Positions 29,422-40,240 of a DNA stretch of 64,000 nt are shown in pieces (the stretch's first letter is position 1; every line of letters starts with the position of its first letter). Under the pieces are notes generated by a model. That model saw only the letters and a list, made by a program, of their open reading frames with translations. It was not told where the DNA came from and made no database searches. Source of the stretch: Ancylobacter rudongensis (GTDB lineage Bacteria; Pseudomonadota; Alphaproteobacteria; Rhizobiales; Xanthobacteraceae); assembly GCF_900100155.1 (NCBI RefSeq), contig NZ_FMTP01000003.1:496001-560000 (forward strand). The letters are read 5' to 3'. The position numbers and the translations under genes are program-made.

Positions 29422-31278
29422 ATGACCGCTCACTCTCTCTCCTTCGACGTCGTCATTATCGGCGGCGGCCATGCCGGCACAGAGGCGGCGGCCGCTGCCG
29501 CGCGGCAGGGTGCCCGCACCGCGCTGGTGACGCACAGCCACGCCACGCTCGGCACCATGTCGTGCAACCCGGCGATTGGCGGGCTGGGCAAGGGGCATCT
29601 CGTGCGCGAGATCGACGCGCTGGACGGGCTGATGGGCCGCGTCGCCGACCAGGGCGGCATCCAGTTCCGCCTGCTCAATCGCCGCAAGGGCCCGGCGGTG
29701 CGCGGCCCTCGCGCCCAGGCCGACCGCAAGCTCTACGCCCAGGCGATGCAGCGGGCGATCGATTCGCAGCCGAACCTATTCGTGGTGGAGGGCGAAGCCG
29801 ACAGCCTGATCCTCCAGGAGGGGCGCGTCACCGGCCTGGTTCTGGCAGACGGGAGGCGCCTCGAAGCCGGCGCCGTCGTCGTCACCACGGGCACCTTCCT
29901 CAACGGGCTGATCCATATTGGCGACCAGCAGATCCCGGCGGGGCGGATGGGCGAGGCGCCGGCACGCGGGCTCTCCACCTCGCTCGCCGCGCTGGGGCTT
30001 CGGCTCGGCCGGCTGAAGACCGGCACGCCGCCGCGCCTCGATGGCCGCACGATCGACTGGGCCGGGCTGGAAATGCAGGAGGGCGACACGCCCCCCGAAC
30101 CGTTTTCCTCGCTCACCGCAGCGATCACCAACCCGCAGGTGATGTGCGGCATCACCCGAACGACGCCGGAAACCCATGCGGTGATCCGCGCCAATATCGC
30201 CCGCTCGGCGATGTACTCCGGCAACATCCAGAGCGTCGGCCCGCGCTATTGCCCCTCGATCGAGGACAAGATCGTCCGCTTCGGCGAGCGCGAAGGCCAC
30301 CAGATCTTCCTGGAGCCGGAAGGGCTGGACGATCCCACCGTCTATCCCAATGGCATCTCCACCTCGCTGCCGGAAGAGGTCCAGCGCCTGCTGCTGGCAA
30401 CCATTCCGGGTCTGGAACGGGTGCGCCTCATCCGTCCCGGCTATGCGATCGAATATGACCATGTCGACCCGCGCGAACTGGAGCCGACGCTGGAAGTGCG
30501 CAAGGCGCCCGGCCTGTTCCTCGCCGGCCAGATCAATGGCACGACCGGCTATGAGGAAGCGGCGGCGCAGGGTCTGGTCGCCGGGCTGAACGCGGCGCGC
30601 CGGGCGGGCGGGCAGGACGGCGTCACCTTCGACCGGGCGGAAGCCTATATCGGGGTGATGATCGACGATCTCGTCACCCGCGGGGTGAGCGAGCCCTACC
30701 GCATGTTCACCTCGCGGGCGGAGTATCGCCTGTCGCTGCGGGCTGACAATGCCGACCAGCGCCTCACCGCCAAGGGCGACGGGCTCGGCCTGGTCGGCGC
30801 GGCGCGGCGGGTGCAGTTCGCCGCCCGTCGGGAGGCGCTGGCGCGGGTCTCGGCCTGGAGCCGCTCGGTGTCGATCACTCCGGGGGAGGGCGATGCGCAC
30901 GGTCTCACCCTCAACCGCGACGGCCAGCGCCGCACGGCGTTCGATCTGCTGTCCTACCCACATGTCGGCTGGGCCGATATTTGTCGCATCTGGCCGCAGG
31001 TGGCGGGCGAGGATGCCCGCATCGGCGAGCAGGTGGAGGTCGATGCCAAATACGCGGTCTATCTCCATCGCCAGGAGGCCGACATCGCCTCGTTCCGCCG
31101 CGACGAGGCGGCGGAGCTGGCGGAGATGGATTATCGCGGGCTGGCCGGGCTCTCGAACGAGATCAAGGCCAAGCTGGAATCGATTCGGCCCCGTACCATT
31201 GGCCAGGCCGGTCGCATCGACGGCATGACCCCGGCGGCGCTGGCGCTGCTGGCGGCGCATGCCCGCCGGGTGTCGTGA
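29422..31278 (+). CDS. mnmG: tRNA uridine 5-carboxymethylaminomethyl enzyme MnmG (GidA)
   Basis: MnmG (618 residues) is the FAD partner of MnmE. The dinucleotide fold is at the start, [14 protein letters not shown]; the family segments [37 protein letters not shown] and [16 protein letters not shown] with [15 protein letters not shown] are complete. The C-terminal helical domain contacts MnmE. The ATG at 29422 fits the family; the longer frame from 29299 runs back towards the parS pair and lacks similarity. Confidence 0.97.
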   Translation: MTAHSLSFDVVIIGGGHAGTEAAAAAARQGARTALVTHSHATLGTMSCNPAIGGLGKGHLVREIDALDGLMGRVADQGGIQFRLLNRRKGPAVRGPRAQADRKLYAQAMQRAIDSQPNLFVVEGEADSLILQEGRVTGLVLADGRRLEAGAVVVTTGTFLNGLIHIGDQQIPAGRMGEAPARGLSTSLAALGLRLGRLKTGTPPRLDGRTIDWAGLEMQEGDTPPEPFSSLTAAITNPQVMCGITRTTPETHAVIRANIARSAMYSGNIQSVGPRYCPSIEDKIVRFGEREGHQIFLEPEGLDDPTVYPNGISTSLPEEVQRLLLATIPGLERVRLIRPGYAIEYDHVDPRELEPTLEVRKAPGLFLAGQINGTTGYEEAAAQGLVAGLNAARRAGGQDGVTFDRAEAYIGVMIDDLVTRGVSEPYRMFTSRAEYRLSLRADNADQRLTAKGDGLGLVGAARRVQFAARREALARVSAWSRSVSITPGEGDAHGLTLNRDGQRRTAFDLLSYPHVGWADICRIWPQVAGEDARIGEQVEVDAKYAVYLHRQEADIASFRRDEAAELAEMDYRGLAGLSNEIKAKLESIRPRTIGQAGRIDGMTPAALALLAAHARRVS

Positions 31279-31346
31279 GGCGCGCCGGCGGGTTTTGTCG
31301 CGCGCGCTCCGGCTGCTGCGGGGGCGGGGATGCGGTATAAAGCGCC

Positions 31347-32051
31347 ATGTCCAGGAATGATTCGTCCGATCGCGCCCGCGCGCTGAGCCTCACCCCTGTT
31401 TCACGTGAAACGGAACAGCGGCTCGACGTCATTGTCGGTCTGCTGGAGAAATGGCAGCGCACCATCAATCTGGTCGCGGCTGCCTCGCTGCCGCAGGTGT
31501 GGACCCGGCATGTCGCCGATTCGCTCCAGCTGATCCCGCTCGCCGGCGAGGTCAGGCGCTGGGTCGATCTCGGCTCGGGCGGCGGCTTTCCCGGTCTGGT
31601 GGTGGCAGCGGTGCTGGCGGAGCGTCCCGACGCCGATGTGACGCTGGTGGAAAGCGACAGTCGCAAGGCCGCCTTCCTGCGCGAAGCGGCGCGGCTGGCC
31701 GAGCTTCCGGTCACCGTGCTGCCATCGCGAATCGAACAGGTCGCCGCCGTGCTTGCGCCGGGGGTCGAGGTCGTGTCAGCCCGCGCGCTTGCGCCATTGC
31801 CACGGCTGCTGGAGCTGGCGGCTCCCTTCCTTGCGCAGGGAGCGACCGGGCTGTTCCTCAAGGGACAAGATGTTGATAACGAATTGACCCAGGCAGCTAA
31901 ATCTTGGAGAATCGAGGCTGAGATTAGGGCGAGCCTGACCGATGGCGGCGGCCATGTCCTGATCGTCCGCAACGCAGTCCCGCTGGGGCCTGACGGGGCC
32001 GGCGAGTCTTCGGGCGGCAAGGGATTTTCGCAGGGTGGACATCATGGATGA
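31347..32051 (+). CDS. rsmG: 16S rRNA (guanine-527-N7) methyltransferase RsmG (GidB)
   Basis: RsmG (234 residues) methylates G527 of 16S rRNA; its loss gives low-level streptomycin resistance. The SAM-binding glycine motif is WVDLGSGGGFPGLV, followed by LVESDSRKAAFLRE and SARALAPL. The C-terminal tail is somewhat long. The codons for PVSRETE form a perfect parS site. Its stop lies inside the parA start region. Confidence 0.94.
   Translation: MSRNDSSDRARALSLTPVSRETEQRLDVIVGLLEKWQRTINLVAAASLPQVWTRHVADSLQLIPLAGEVRRWVDLGSGGGFPGLVVAAVLAERPDADVTLVESDSRKAAFLREAARLAELPVTVLPSRIEQVAAVLAPGVEVVSARALAPLPRLLELAAPFLAQGATGLFLKGQDVDNELTQAAKSWRIEAEIRASLTDGGGHVLIVRNAVPLGPDGAGESSGGKGFSQGGHHG
31398..31411. other. 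parS site (perfect 14-bp palindrome) inside rsmG
   Basis: TGTTTCACGTGAAACG matches 15 of the 16 bases of the consensus. The site encodes part of PVSRETE and is about 650 bp from parA. Confidence 0.92.
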
Positions 32052-32904
32052 GGCTTTGCTCGCTCCGGCCGCGCCCCGGCCGGTTCCCCGCGTCCTGGCC
32101 CTGGCCAACCAGAAGGGCGGGGTCGGCAAGACCACGACGGCGATCAATCTCGGCACCGCCTTGGCGGCGATCGGCGAGACGGTGCTGATCATCGACCTCG
32201 ACCCGCAGGGCAATGCCTCCACCGGGCTCGGCATCGACCGCCGCAGCCGGCGGGTTTCGACCTATGATGTGCTGACCGGCGAAATCGAGCTGCGCGAGGC
32301 GGTGCTGGAGACGGCGGTGCCGCGGCTGCATATCGCGCCCTCGACCATGGACCTGTCCGGCATCGAGCTGGAACTCGCCAGCCAGCGCGACCGGGCCTAT
32401 CGCCTGCGCGACGCCATCCGCCGGCTGAACGGTCCGGCCGAGCAGTTCGAACGGGCCCGTAACGATATTGATTACACCTACGTTTTGATCGACTGCCCGC
32501 CCTCGCTGAACCTCATCACGGTCAACGCCATGGCGGCGTCGAACGCCATTCTGGTGCCGCTGCAGTGCGAGTTCTTCGCGCTGGAGGGTCTCTCCCAGCT
32601 GCTGAAGACGGTGGAGCAGGTGCGGACCACGCTCAACCCGGAGCTCACCATCCACGGCATCGTGCTGACCATGTTCGACGCGCGCAACAATCTCTCGACC
32701 CAGGTGGTCGACGATGTGCGCCAGTTCATGGGGTCCAAGGTCTATGAGACCATCATCCCGCGCAATGTGCGGGTGTCGGAGGCGCCGTCCTATGGCAAGC
32801 CGGTGCTGCTGTACGATCTCAAATGCGTCGGGTCGCAGGCCTATCTTCGTCTCGCATCCGAAATAATCCAGCGCGAGCGCAGCCTGCGCCTCGCGGCGGC
32901 GTAG
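32044..32904 (+). CDS. parA: Chromosome partitioning ATPase ParA
   Basis: ParA (286 residues) is a deviant Walker ATPase that moves ParB-parS complexes. The KGGVGKTT motif is at 24-31, with DLDPQGNASTGLG (Walker A') and VLIDCPPSLNLIT (Walker B). The absence of an N-terminal regulatory domain marks it as the chromosomal type. I prefer the ATG at 32044 (AGGGTGG upstream), although GTG at 32035 is in frame. It overlaps rsmG by 8 nt and is followed by parB after 11 bp. Confidence 0.96.
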   Translation: MDEALLAPAAPRPVPRVLALANQKGGVGKTTTAINLGTALAAIGETVLIIDLDPQGNASTGLGIDRRSRRVSTYDVLTGEIELREAVLETAVPRLHIAPSTMDLSGIELELASQRDRAYRLRDAIRRLNGPAEQFERARNDIDYTYVLIDCPPSLNLITVNAMAASNAILVPLQCEFFALEGLSQLLKTVEQVRTTLNPELTIHGIVLTMFDARNNLSTQVVDDVRQFMGSKVYETIIPRNVRVSEAPSYGKPVLLYDLKCVGSQAYLRLASEIIQRERSLRLAAA

Positions 32905-32915
32905 GGGAGGGGGCG

Positions 32916-33827
32916 ATGGCCATGGCGGAAGACGGCGGACGCTCGCGGCTCGGGCGCGGCCTTGCGGCGCTGATCGGCGATATGGGCGAGGACAGCGGCG
33001 CGGCCAATGACCGGGGCCGCATCGGCGGCGGGGCGCGCAAGGTGCCGCTCGCCTTTTTGCGGGCCAATCCGCGCAACCCGCGTCGGACCTTCGCCGAGGG
33101 CGATCTCGACGATCTCGCCGCCTCCATCCGCGAGCGCGGCATCATCCAGCCCATCGTCGTGCGCCAGGTCGCCGGCGAGCGCGAGGCCTATGAGATCGTC
33201 GCCGGCGAGCGCCGCTGGCGCGCCGGCCAGCGCGCCGGCATCCATGAAGTGCCGATCGTCGTCGTCGAGGTCGACGATCGCGAGGCGCTGGAAATCGCCA
33301 TCATCGAGAATGTCCAGCGGGCCGATCTCAATCCGCTGGAAGAGGCGGCGGGCTATCAGTCGCTGGCCGACCAGTTCGGCTATTCGCAGAGCGACCTCGC
33401 CCGGGTGATCGGCAAGAGCCGCAGCCATGTCGCCAACACCATGCGGCTGCTGCGCCTGCCGGAGACGGTGAAGCAGTTTCTCGCCGATGGCCGCCTCTCG
33501 GCCGGCCATGCCCGGGCGCTGCTGACCCAGGACGACCCGGAGACGCTGGCGCAGGCCATCGTCGCCCAGGGCATGAATGTGCGGGCGATCGAGGCGCTGG
33601 CGCAGGAGCTCAACGTCGCCAAGGCGGAAGCCGCCGGCAAGCCGCCGAAAAAGGCCAAGCTGCATCCCGCGCTCGACGCCGACACCGCCGCGCTGCAGCG
33701 CCGCCTCTCCGACGAGCTGGGCCTCGCCGTGACGCTGAAGCACGATGGCGAGGCGGGCGAGATCCGCATCCGCTATTCCTCGCTCGACCAGCTGGACGAG
33801 GTCTGCCGGCGTCTGGCGGGGATCTGA
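32916..33827 (+). CDS. parB: Chromosome partitioning protein ParB
   Basis: ParB (303 residues) loads at parS, slides as a CTP-gated clamp and binds ParA. The CTPase/ParB-N domain has GERRWRAGQRAG and EIAIIENVQRADLNPLEEA. The helix-turn-helix that reads parS is around QSDLARVIGKSRSHVANTMRLLRLP. The C-terminal dimerisation region starts after the Lys-rich linker at about 245. GGGGAGGGGG is the ribosome site. It is convergent with holA, with only 18 bp between them. Confidence 0.96.
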   Translation: MAMAEDGGRSRLGRGLAALIGDMGEDSGAANDRGRIGGGARKVPLAFLRANPRNPRRTFAEGDLDDLAASIRERGIIQPIVVRQVAGEREAYEIVAGERRWRAGQRAGIHEVPIVVVEVDDREALEIAIIENVQRADLNPLEEAAGYQSLADQFGYSQSDLARVIGKSRSHVANTMRLLRLPETVKQFLADGRLSAGHARALLTQDDPETLAQAIVAQGMNVRAIEALAQELNVAKAEAAGKPPKKAKLHPALDADTAALQRRLSDELGLAVTLKHDGEAGEIRIRYSSLDQLDEVCRRLAGI

Positions 33828-33845
33828 TTTCCGGCCGTCCGGACC

Positions 33846-34871
33846 TCAGCCCCGCTTCGCCTGTCCCGCCACCTGCAGCAGCGCCCGCTCGGCGATCGCC
33901 GGGCCCAGCGCCGCGTTGCGCCGGGCGGCGAGCAGCGCGTCGTCGAGCGCGAACAGCGCCGCCTCCAGCCGGGCGACGCTCCAGCCGCGCAGCGCTTTTT
34001 CCACGAACGGCTTGCGGCGGAAATGGATCGCCGGCCGAGCGCCGTCCAGCGCCCGCTCGACATTGCCGCCGGCCTCGATGGAAAGGCGCATCTGGTGCAG
34101 CGCCTGCGCGGTGCGGCACACCGCGCCCAGCACGATATCGGCCCGCATGCCCTCGCCGGTCGCCTTGGCGAAGGCGCTCGCCATGTCAGCCGGCTGGCCG
34201 GCGAAGGTGGCGTCGGCAATCTCGTCCAGCGCCAGGCTTGAGGCGTCGCCGACAATGGCGCGCACATGGGCGCTGGTGATGCGCGGCTCGCCGGTGGCGT
34301 AGAGCAGCAATTTGGCGATTTCGCCGCGCGAGGCCATGCGGTCGCCGCCGAGCAGGGCGAGCAACTCGCCGCGCGCGTCGCGGTCCAGCGCCATGCCGGC
34401 CTCCGCCGTCATGGAATCGACCAGCCGGGCGAGATCGCGCTCGCTATCGGCATAGCAGGCGATGGCCAGCGCGTGCGGCGAGGCCTCGCACAGCGCCCGC
34501 AGGCCCATGCCGCGCTTGAGGTCGCCGGCCTCGATGACGATGATCGCCTGTTCCGGCGGCGCCGCCAGCAGCGCCTCGACCGCCGGAACGACGTTTTTGG
34601 AACCGGCCCGCAGCGAGACCACCCGCCGGCCGCCGAACAGCGCCATCGTGCCGGCCTCGTCGACCAGCCGGCCGGGATCGCCTGAGATCTCGTCGCCGTC
34701 GAGCCGGACAATGCCGAACGGGTCGTCGGAGCCGGCGCTGGCGCGGGCGAGATAAGCGCGGGCGCGCTCGCGCACCAGCCCGCTATCGGGCCCGAACAGC
34801 AGCACCACGGGGCGCAGCGGATCGAGGCGGCTCAGCGTCGCCTCGACATCGCCCGGCCGGACAGCGACCAT
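33846..34871 (-). CDS. holA: DNA polymerase III delta subunit
   Basis: HolA (341 residues) is the clamp-loader wrench that opens the sliding clamp. The N-terminal AAA-like domain lacks a functional P-loop, as expected for delta (LLFGPDSGLVRERARAYL). The clamp-binding segment is near GGRRVVSLRAGSKN, and the C-terminal collar helices have GEIAKLLLYA and ALHQMRLSIEAGG. It follows lptE by 7 bp in the leuS-lptE-holA operon, which is standard in alphaproteobacteria. Confidence 0.93.
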   Translation of the reverse strand: MVAVRPGDVEATLSRLDPLRPVVLLFGPDSGLVRERARAYLARASAGSDDPFGIVRLDGDEISGDPGRLVDEAGTMALFGGRRVVSLRAGSKNVVPAVEALLAAPPEQAIIVIEAGDLKRGMGLRALCEASPHALAIACYADSERDLARLVDSMTAEAGMALDRDARGELLALLGGDRMASRGEIAKLLLYATGEPRITSAHVRAIVGDASSLALDEIADATFAGQPADMASAFAKATGEGMRADIVLGAVCRTAQALHQMRLSIEAGGNVERALDGARPAIHFRRKPFVEKALRGWSVARLEAALFALDDALLAARRNAALGPAIAERALLQVAGQAKRG

Positions 34872-34878
34872 GGCCGGT

Positions 34879-35418
34879 TCAGCTCTTGGGCGCGCGGGTC
34901 AGGAAATAGGAGGCGAGCTGGCTCTTGATCGTCTCGGCGACCACCGAGGCGGAGCGGTTCTCGGCGTCGCGAATGGCGCGGGCGCGGGCGAAGCGCTGAT
35001 AGCCGCTGTCCAGCGAGGCCTTGCCGGTGGCGGTGCCGACGCGCAGCGGCGTCTTGGTGTTGCCGGCCTCATAGAGCTGCCATTTGACATCGACCGAGAC
35101 GATCTCGACCTCCGGCAGGCCGGTGAGCGGGCTGACGACGGAAGCCTCGGCGGTCTTGCTGCTCACGTCGAGGATGAGGCGATAAGGGGCGCCCACCGGG
35201 TTTCCGGCGCCGCCCGTCAGCGCGAAGATCAGGTCGTTGCGCACCTCGTCGGCGACCCGGCCGGTGGCGAAGACCACCTCGATCTCGCTGAAGCTCTGCT
35301 GCAGCACCGAGCCCTGGCCCGGGCTCGTCTCGGCATACATGGGCTGGAAGCAGCCGGCCGCAGACAGGGCAAGCAGTCCCGCCCCGGCGAGACCAAGCAG
35401 GCGGCGGCGTGCGGGCAT
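34879..35418 (-). CDS. lptE: LPS-assembly lipoprotein LptE
   Basis: The 179-residue lipoprotein has a basic N-terminus and lipobox LSAAG-Cys near residue 22, so it should be lipidated and sent to the outer membrane. The mature domain has the LptE/RlpB fold (EIEVVFATGRVADEVRNDLIFALT, YRLILDVSS). LptE plugs LptD for LPS insertion. I chose the ATG at 35418, with GGAGGAA upstream, over 35445, which overlaps leuS. Family identity is from the leuS-lptE-holA context plus the fold pattern. Confidence 0.88.
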   Translation of the reverse strand: MPARRRLLGLAGAGLLALSAAGCFQPMYAETSPGQGSVLQQSFSEIEVVFATGRVADEVRNDLIFALTGGAGNPVGAPYRLILDVSSKTAEASVVSPLTGLPEVEIVSVDVKWQLYEAGNTKTPLRVGTATGKASLDSGYQRFARARAIRDAENRSASVVAETIKSQLASYFLTRAPKS

Positions 35419-35431
35419 CGTGTTCCTCCGG

Positions 35432-38065
35432 TCAGGCGACGACATTCACAATCCTTTGCGGCACAACGATGATACGCTTCGGGGCGCGCCCGTCGAGTGC
35501 CTGCGCGATGAGATCGAGCGCGAGCACCGCCTTCTCCACCTCGGCGGGGCTGGCCGCCTTCGGCACCACGATCTCGCCGCGCCGCTTGCCGTTGATCTGA
35601 ATCGGCAGCGTAACGGTATCGTCGACCAGCAGCTCGTCCTCGACCTGCGGCCAGCCGGCCTCGGCCATCAGCCCGCTGCCGGCCAGCACCAGCCGGCATT
35701 CCTCGGCCAGATGCGGCACCATCGGCGCCACCACGGCGGTGAGGAAGGTGGCAGCCTCGCGCAGCGCGAAAGCAAGGTCGGGCGCCACCGGGCCCGCCGC
35801 CGCGCCGGTACGGGCGCCGGTGAGCGATTCGGCGAACACATTGGCGAAGGCGTGCACCCGCGCCACCGCGACGTTGAAGCGAAGGCGCTCGATATCCTCC
35901 GCCACCTGAGCTGCCAGCCGGTGGGAGGCGCGGCGCAGGGCAATCGATTCGGCACCGAAATCAGCCGGCCGCGTCACCTCTTCCGGCGCCAGCGCCACGG
36001 TGTCGCCCACCAGCCGCCACAGCCGCTGGACGAAGCGCCAGGCGCCCTCGATGCCGGCGCTGGTCCATTCGCTGTCGCGCTCGGGCGGGGTGTCGGCGAG
36101 CATGAACCAGCGGGCGCAGTCGACGCCATAGGTGTCGGCGACGATCTCCGGCGGCACCACGTTCTTCTTCGACTTCGACATCTTCTCCGGCGCGCCGATG
36201 GTCACGGGCTCACCCGTGCCCACCTTCACCGGCCGGCCCTCGCCGTCGCGCTCGACCTCCTCGGGGAACAGCCAGCGGCCTTCCGCGTCCTTGTAGGTCT
36301 CGTGGACGATCATGCCTTGGGTGAACAGCCCGGCGAAGGGCTCGGCCACGGAGACGCGGCCGAGCTTCTTCAGCGTGCGGATGAAGAAGCGGGAATAGAG
36401 CAGGTGCAGGATCGCGTGCTCGATGCCGCCAATATACTGGTCGACCGGCAGCCAATGGTCGGCGGCGCCCTTCTGCAGCGGCGCTGTGCCGGGCTCGGCG
36501 GCGAAGCGGGCGAAGTACCAGGACGAATCGACGAACGTGTCCATGGTGTCGGTCTCGCGCCGGGCCGGCGCGCCGCACTGCGGGCAGTTCACATGCTTCC
36601 AGCTCGGGTGCCGGTCCAGCGGGTTGCCCGGCTGGTCGAAGGTCACGTCCTCCGGCAGCTGCACGGGCAGCTGGTCCTCGGGCACCGGCACCGGGCCGCA
36701 GGAATCGCAATGGATGATCGGGATCGGGCAGCCCCAATAGCGCTGGCGCGAAATGCCCCAGTCGCGCAGCCGGTAGTTCACCGCCCGCTCGCCCACCGGC
36801 GCGTTGCCGAGAATCTCGTTCTCCAGCCGCAGCGCCACCTTCTCCTTCGCCGCCGGCACCGTGAGGCCGTCGAGGAAGCCAGAATTGAACAGCGTGCCCT
36901 CGCCCTCATAGGGCGCCTCCGCCACCGAGAAGCTGGCGGGGTCGACATCGGGCGGCAGAACGACCGGGGTGATCGGCAGGGCGTATTTGCGGGCGAAGTC
37001 GTGGTCGCGCTGGTCATGCGCCGGGCAGCCGAAAATGGCGCCGGTGCCGTAGTCCATCAGCACGAAATTGGCGACATAGACCGGCAGGTCCGGTCCGCCG
37101 AGCGGGTGGCGCACCTTCAGCCCGGTGTCGAAGCCCATCTTTTCCTGGGTCTCGATCTCGGCGGTGGAGGTGCCGCCGCGCCGGCATTCCTCGACAAAGC
37201 TCGCCAGGGCCGGGTTCGCCGCCGCGAGCTTCTCGGTCAGCGGATGGCCGGGGGAGAGTGCGAGGAAGGCGGCGCCGAACAGCGTGTCCGGCCGGGTGGT
37301 GTAGACCTTGATCGCGGCGGGCAGGTTCTCGGCGACCCCGGCGGGCGCATCCGCCAGCACGAAGCGCACATGCAGGCCCTCGGAGCGGCCGATCCAGTTG
37401 CGCTGCATCAGGCGCACCTTGTCGGGCCAGCGCTCCAGCGTGTCGAGCCCGGCCAGCAGCTCCTCCGAGGCGTCGGAAATGCGGAAGAACCATTGCGCCA
37501 GCTTGCGCCGCTCCACCAGCGCGCCCGAGCGCCAGCCGCGGCCGTCGATCACCTGCTCATTGGCGAGCACGGTGTTGTCGACCGGGTCCCAATTGACCTC
37601 GCTCTCGCGGCGATAGGCGAAGCCGCCCTTGAGGAAGTCGAGGAAGATGCGCTGCTGCTCGCCATAATAGGAGACGTCGCAGGTGGCGATCTCGCGCGAC
37701 CAGTCGAGCGAGAGGCCGAGCAGCTTCAGCTGCTCGCGCATGGTGGCGATGTTCTCGTAGGTCCACTTGCCCGGATGGGTCTTGCGCTCGATGGCGGCGT
37801 TTTCCGCCGGCAGGCCGAACGCATCCCAGCCCATGGGGTGGAGGACGTTGAAGCCCTTCATCCGCTTGAAGCGCGCCACCACGTCGCCCATCACATAATT
37901 GCGGCCATGGCCGATATGGATGCGCCCCGACGGGTAGGGAAACATTTCGAGCACATAGTATTTGGGACGCGGATCGTCGTTGCGGGTGCGGTAGATGCCG
38001 CGTTCGTCCCAGATCTTCTGCCAGCGGGGCTCGGCCTCGCGGGCGTTGTAGCGCTCGGTGCTCAT
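35432..38065 (-). CDS. leuS: Leucyl-tRNA synthetase
   Basis: LeuRS (877 residues, class I) charges tRNA-Leu. HIGH is at 50-53 in [11 protein letters not shown], and KMSKS is in [12 protein letters not shown]. The editing domain (CP1) shows TRPDTLFGA and [16 protein letters not shown] with the universal Asp. The zinc-like Cys cluster CDSCGP and [25 protein letters not shown] is present. The start at 38065 gives the family N-terminus [15 protein letters not shown]. It is the first gene of the leuS-lptE-holA operon and is divergent from the yggS gene across 233 bp. Confidence 0.97.
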   Translation of the reverse strand: MSTERYNAREAEPRWQKIWDERGIYRTRNDDPRPKYYVLEMFPYPSGRIHIGHGRNYVMGDVVARFKRMKGFNVLHPMGWDAFGLPAENAAIERKTHPGKWTYENIATMREQLKLLGLSLDWSREIATCDVSYYGEQQRIFLDFLKGGFAYRRESEVNWDPVDNTVLANEQVIDGRGWRSGALVERRKLAQWFFRISDASEELLAGLDTLERWPDKVRLMQRNWIGRSEGLHVRFVLADAPAGVAENLPAAIKVYTTRPDTLFGAAFLALSPGHPLTEKLAAANPALASFVEECRRGGTSTAEIETQEKMGFDTGLKVRHPLGGPDLPVYVANFVLMDYGTGAIFGCPAHDQRDHDFARKYALPITPVVLPPDVDPASFSVAEAPYEGEGTLFNSGFLDGLTVPAAKEKVALRLENEILGNAPVGERAVNYRLRDWGISRQRYWGCPIPIIHCDSCGPVPVPEDQLPVQLPEDVTFDQPGNPLDRHPSWKHVNCPQCGAPARRETDTMDTFVDSSWYFARFAAEPGTAPLQKGAADHWLPVDQYIGGIEHAILHLLYSRFFIRTLKKLGRVSVAEPFAGLFTQGMIVHETYKDAEGRWLFPEEVERDGEGRPVKVGTGEPVTIGAPEKMSKSKKNVVPPEIVADTYGVDCARWFMLADTPPERDSEWTSAGIEGAWRFVQRLWRLVGDTVALAPEEVTRPADFGAESIALRRASHRLAAQVAEDIERLRFNVAVARVHAFANVFAESLTGARTGAAAGPVAPDLAFALREAATFLTAVVAPMVPHLAEECRLVLAGSGLMAEAGWPQVEDELLVDDTVTLPIQINGKRRGEIVVPKAASPAEVEKAVLALDLIAQALDGRAPKRIIVVPQRIVNVVA

Positions 38066-38298
38066 GGACAGGCTTCTTGGATCGGCAAACATCTGACAAA
38101 GGGGCGTGAACCTTCAGGAAAAAGGTTCACGGATGGCGCCGGACTAGGCACCAAACCGCGTTCCTGGTCAACCTTTTCGCTGCATTGCGGGGAAGGGCGG
38201 GCGCGGCAGAGGCGGCCCGGCGCTTTTCCCCCGCGCCCGCATTCCCGCGCGGGCGCGATTGGCGTATCGAGGGCGGCGGGATCAGCAGGAGAGCCAGG

Positions 38299-39012
38299 AT
38301 GGAGCCGGACCGGACCGAGGACGTCATTGCGCAGGAGCTCGCGGCCCGCGAGGTCACCGCACGTTTCGTCGAGGTGCGCGCGCGCATCGCCCAGGCCTGC
38401 GAGGATGCCGGGCGCGATCGCGCCAGCGTCCAGCTGGTCGCCGTCTCCAAGACCTTCGGGGCCGAGCACATCGCGCCCGTCATCAAAGCCGGCCAGCGCG
38501 TCTTCGGCGAGAACCGGGTGCAGGAGACGGCGGGCAAATGGCCGGCGCTGCGCGCGGCCCATCCCGATCTCGAACTGCATCTGATCGGCCCGCTGCAGAC
38601 CAACAAGGTGCGCGAGGCGCTCAGCCTTTTCGATGTGATCCAGACGCTGGACCGCCCGTCTCTCGCCGCCGCGCTGGCGAAGGAGCTGCGCCGCGAGGGC
38701 GCCGCGCCCGCGCCGCGCCTGCTGGTGCAGGTCAATACCGGCGAGGAGCCGCAAAAGGCCGGCGTCGCCCCCGGCGAGGTCGATGCCTTCCTCGCCGAAT
38801 GCCGCGACACGCACGGGCTGGCGATCGACGGGCTGATGTGCATTCCCCCGGCCGACGAGCCGGCCGCGCCGCATTTCGCCCTGCTGGCCAAGATCGCCGC
38901 CCGCCACGGGCTGAAGACGCTCTCCATGGGCATGAGCGGCGATTTCGAGACCGCCATCGCGCTGGGGGCGACCCATGTGCGGGTCGGCAGCGCCATTTTC
39001 GGCGGCCGCTAG
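38299..39012 (+). CDS. YggS/PLPBP-family pyridoxal phosphate-binding protein
   Basis: The 237-residue protein has a TIM-barrel alanine-racemase-like fold without racemase activity. PLP binds Lys51 in VAVSKTFG. The family segments GENRVQE, HLIGPLQTNKV, QVNTGEEPQKAG, LMCIPP and SMGMSGDFETAIALGATHVRVGSAIFG are all intact. The family maintains PLP and amino-acid balance. AGGAGA lies 6 nt before the ATG at 38299. It is convergent with the acyltransferase gene. Confidence 0.95.
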   Translation: MEPDRTEDVIAQELAAREVTARFVEVRARIAQACEDAGRDRASVQLVAVSKTFGAEHIAPVIKAGQRVFGENRVQETAGKWPALRAAHPDLELHLIGPLQTNKVREALSLFDVIQTLDRPSLAAALAKELRREGAAPAPRLLVQVNTGEEPQKAGVAPGEVDAFLAECRDTHGLAIDGLMCIPPADEPAAPHFALLAKIAARHGLKTLSMGMSGDFETAIALGATHVRVGSAIFGGR

Positions 39013-39045
39013 ATCATTTGAGCGGACCGGGTTCCGGGGGGCAGC

Positions 39046-40164
39046 CTAGGCGGCGACGGTCCGCCGCCGGCGCACCAATGCCCGGCCCATCTCGATGCCG
39101 GGCTTCTCGATATAGGTGAAGCTCAGCCATGCCAGCGGCAGGGTCAGCCCGCACACCGCGACGATGAAGGCGAGGCCCTCGGCAAAGGGGTGCACGAGCC
39201 CCATGACGATCGGGTGCAGCAGGTACACCGAAAAGCTGATCCGCCCGAGAAACAGGAGGCCCTGCCCGATCCAGGAGGGCGGCGACGCCAGCTTGATGCG
39301 GAACAGCGCGACGAAGAACAGCAGCGAGGCGAGCGCCCAGGGCATCAGCGCATGGTGCAGCTTGATGTTGGGGTGGGAGAAATGCCCGAACGCCACCCAG
39401 TTCGCCACCATCATCAGCCCCACGAACACGCCGCACGACACCAGGATCTCGCGGCGCCCGATCTCCCCGCCGGCGAAGCGGAAGCACTGCATGCCGATAA
39501 GGGCGGCGTAGAGCATGCCGATCCGGCCGAAGGGCAGGCGGATCTCCAGCAGAAGCGACAGCGCGATCAGCCCCACCATGCCGATCGGATAGGCAAGGCT
39601 GAGCAACCGCAGCCCCCGGCGGCCCAGCAGGAAGAAGCTCAGCCCGAACAGCGTGTACCAGGCGAATTCGATCGGCAGCGTCCAGGTCACGCCGAGCAGG
39701 GCGGGCACCCGGACGAAATCCTGCAGCAGCAAAAGGTTGGCCAGCCACACATACCACGGGGCGTCGGCGGGCGGCAGCGCGCCCAGCAGCATCAGCGCCG
39801 CCAGCAGGGCGAAGGCGAACAAGGTGAGCGGGTAGATCCGGAACACCCGCCGCAGCGCGTAGGCCCGCCAGTCCGAGACTCCCCGGACGGAGAGCGGGAT
39901 GACGAAGCCGCTGATGAGGAAGAACAGCACGACGCCGAACACGCCGGGCGCCAGTTCCAGCAGGTACCACAGCCCCGGCAGGCCGGAGGATTCCGCCACA
40001 TGCTGCACCACCACGGCGCTCGCCGCGATGCCGCGCAGCACGTCGACAATGTCGATGCGGACCTCGCCGCGGCCGGCGGGTTGACTGCGTTCCTGCGCGT
40101 TCAAATCGTTCTGCCCCCGCCCGCGACCGCCCGCATGCCCAATCGAGGGCCGCCGCGCGTCCAT
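39046..40164 (-). CDS. Acyltransferase-3 family membrane protein (OafA/YrhL type)
   Basis: The 372-residue protein has about ten hydrophobic helices. The acyltransferase-3 signature IDIVDVLRGIAASAVVVQHV contains the conserved Arg and the catalytic His, and the family feature FFLISGFVIPLS follows. The family O-acetylates polysaccharides, LPS or small molecules at the inner membrane. No SGNH domain follows. The ATG at 40164 gives a 35-residue hydrophilic N-terminus; a TTG further in, just before LNAQERSQ, may be the true start. The substrate cannot be predicted. Confidence 0.82.
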   Translation of the reverse strand: MDARRPSIGHAGGRGRGQNDLNAQERSQPAGRGEVRIDIVDVLRGIAASAVVVQHVAESSGLPGLWYLLELAPGVFGVVLFFLISGFVIPLSVRGVSDWRAYALRRVFRIYPLTLFAFALLAALMLLGALPPADAPWYVWLANLLLLQDFVRVPALLGVTWTLPIEFAWYTLFGLSFFLLGRRGLRLLSLAYPIGMVGLIALSLLLEIRLPFGRIGMLYAALIGMQCFRFAGGEIGRREILVSCGVFVGLMMVANWVAFGHFSHPNIKLHHALMPWALASLLFFVALFRIKLASPPSWIGQGLLFLGRISFSVYLLHPIVMGLVHPFAEGLAFIVAVCGLTLPLAWLSFTYIEKPGIEMGRALVRRRRTVAA

Positions 40165-40240
40165 TGTGCCGCGTCGCGCCGGGCGGCGCCACGCCGATCT
40201 GCGCGGGGAGGCGGCGTTTTCCCGGGCCCCGGCACGGCCG

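Noticed and set aside
35237-38584. A very long open frame antisense to leuS
   Set aside because: LeuS is complete with HIGH and KMSKS motifs; the antisense translation is low-complexity His/Arg/Gln-rich, as expected from GC-rich antisense DNA.
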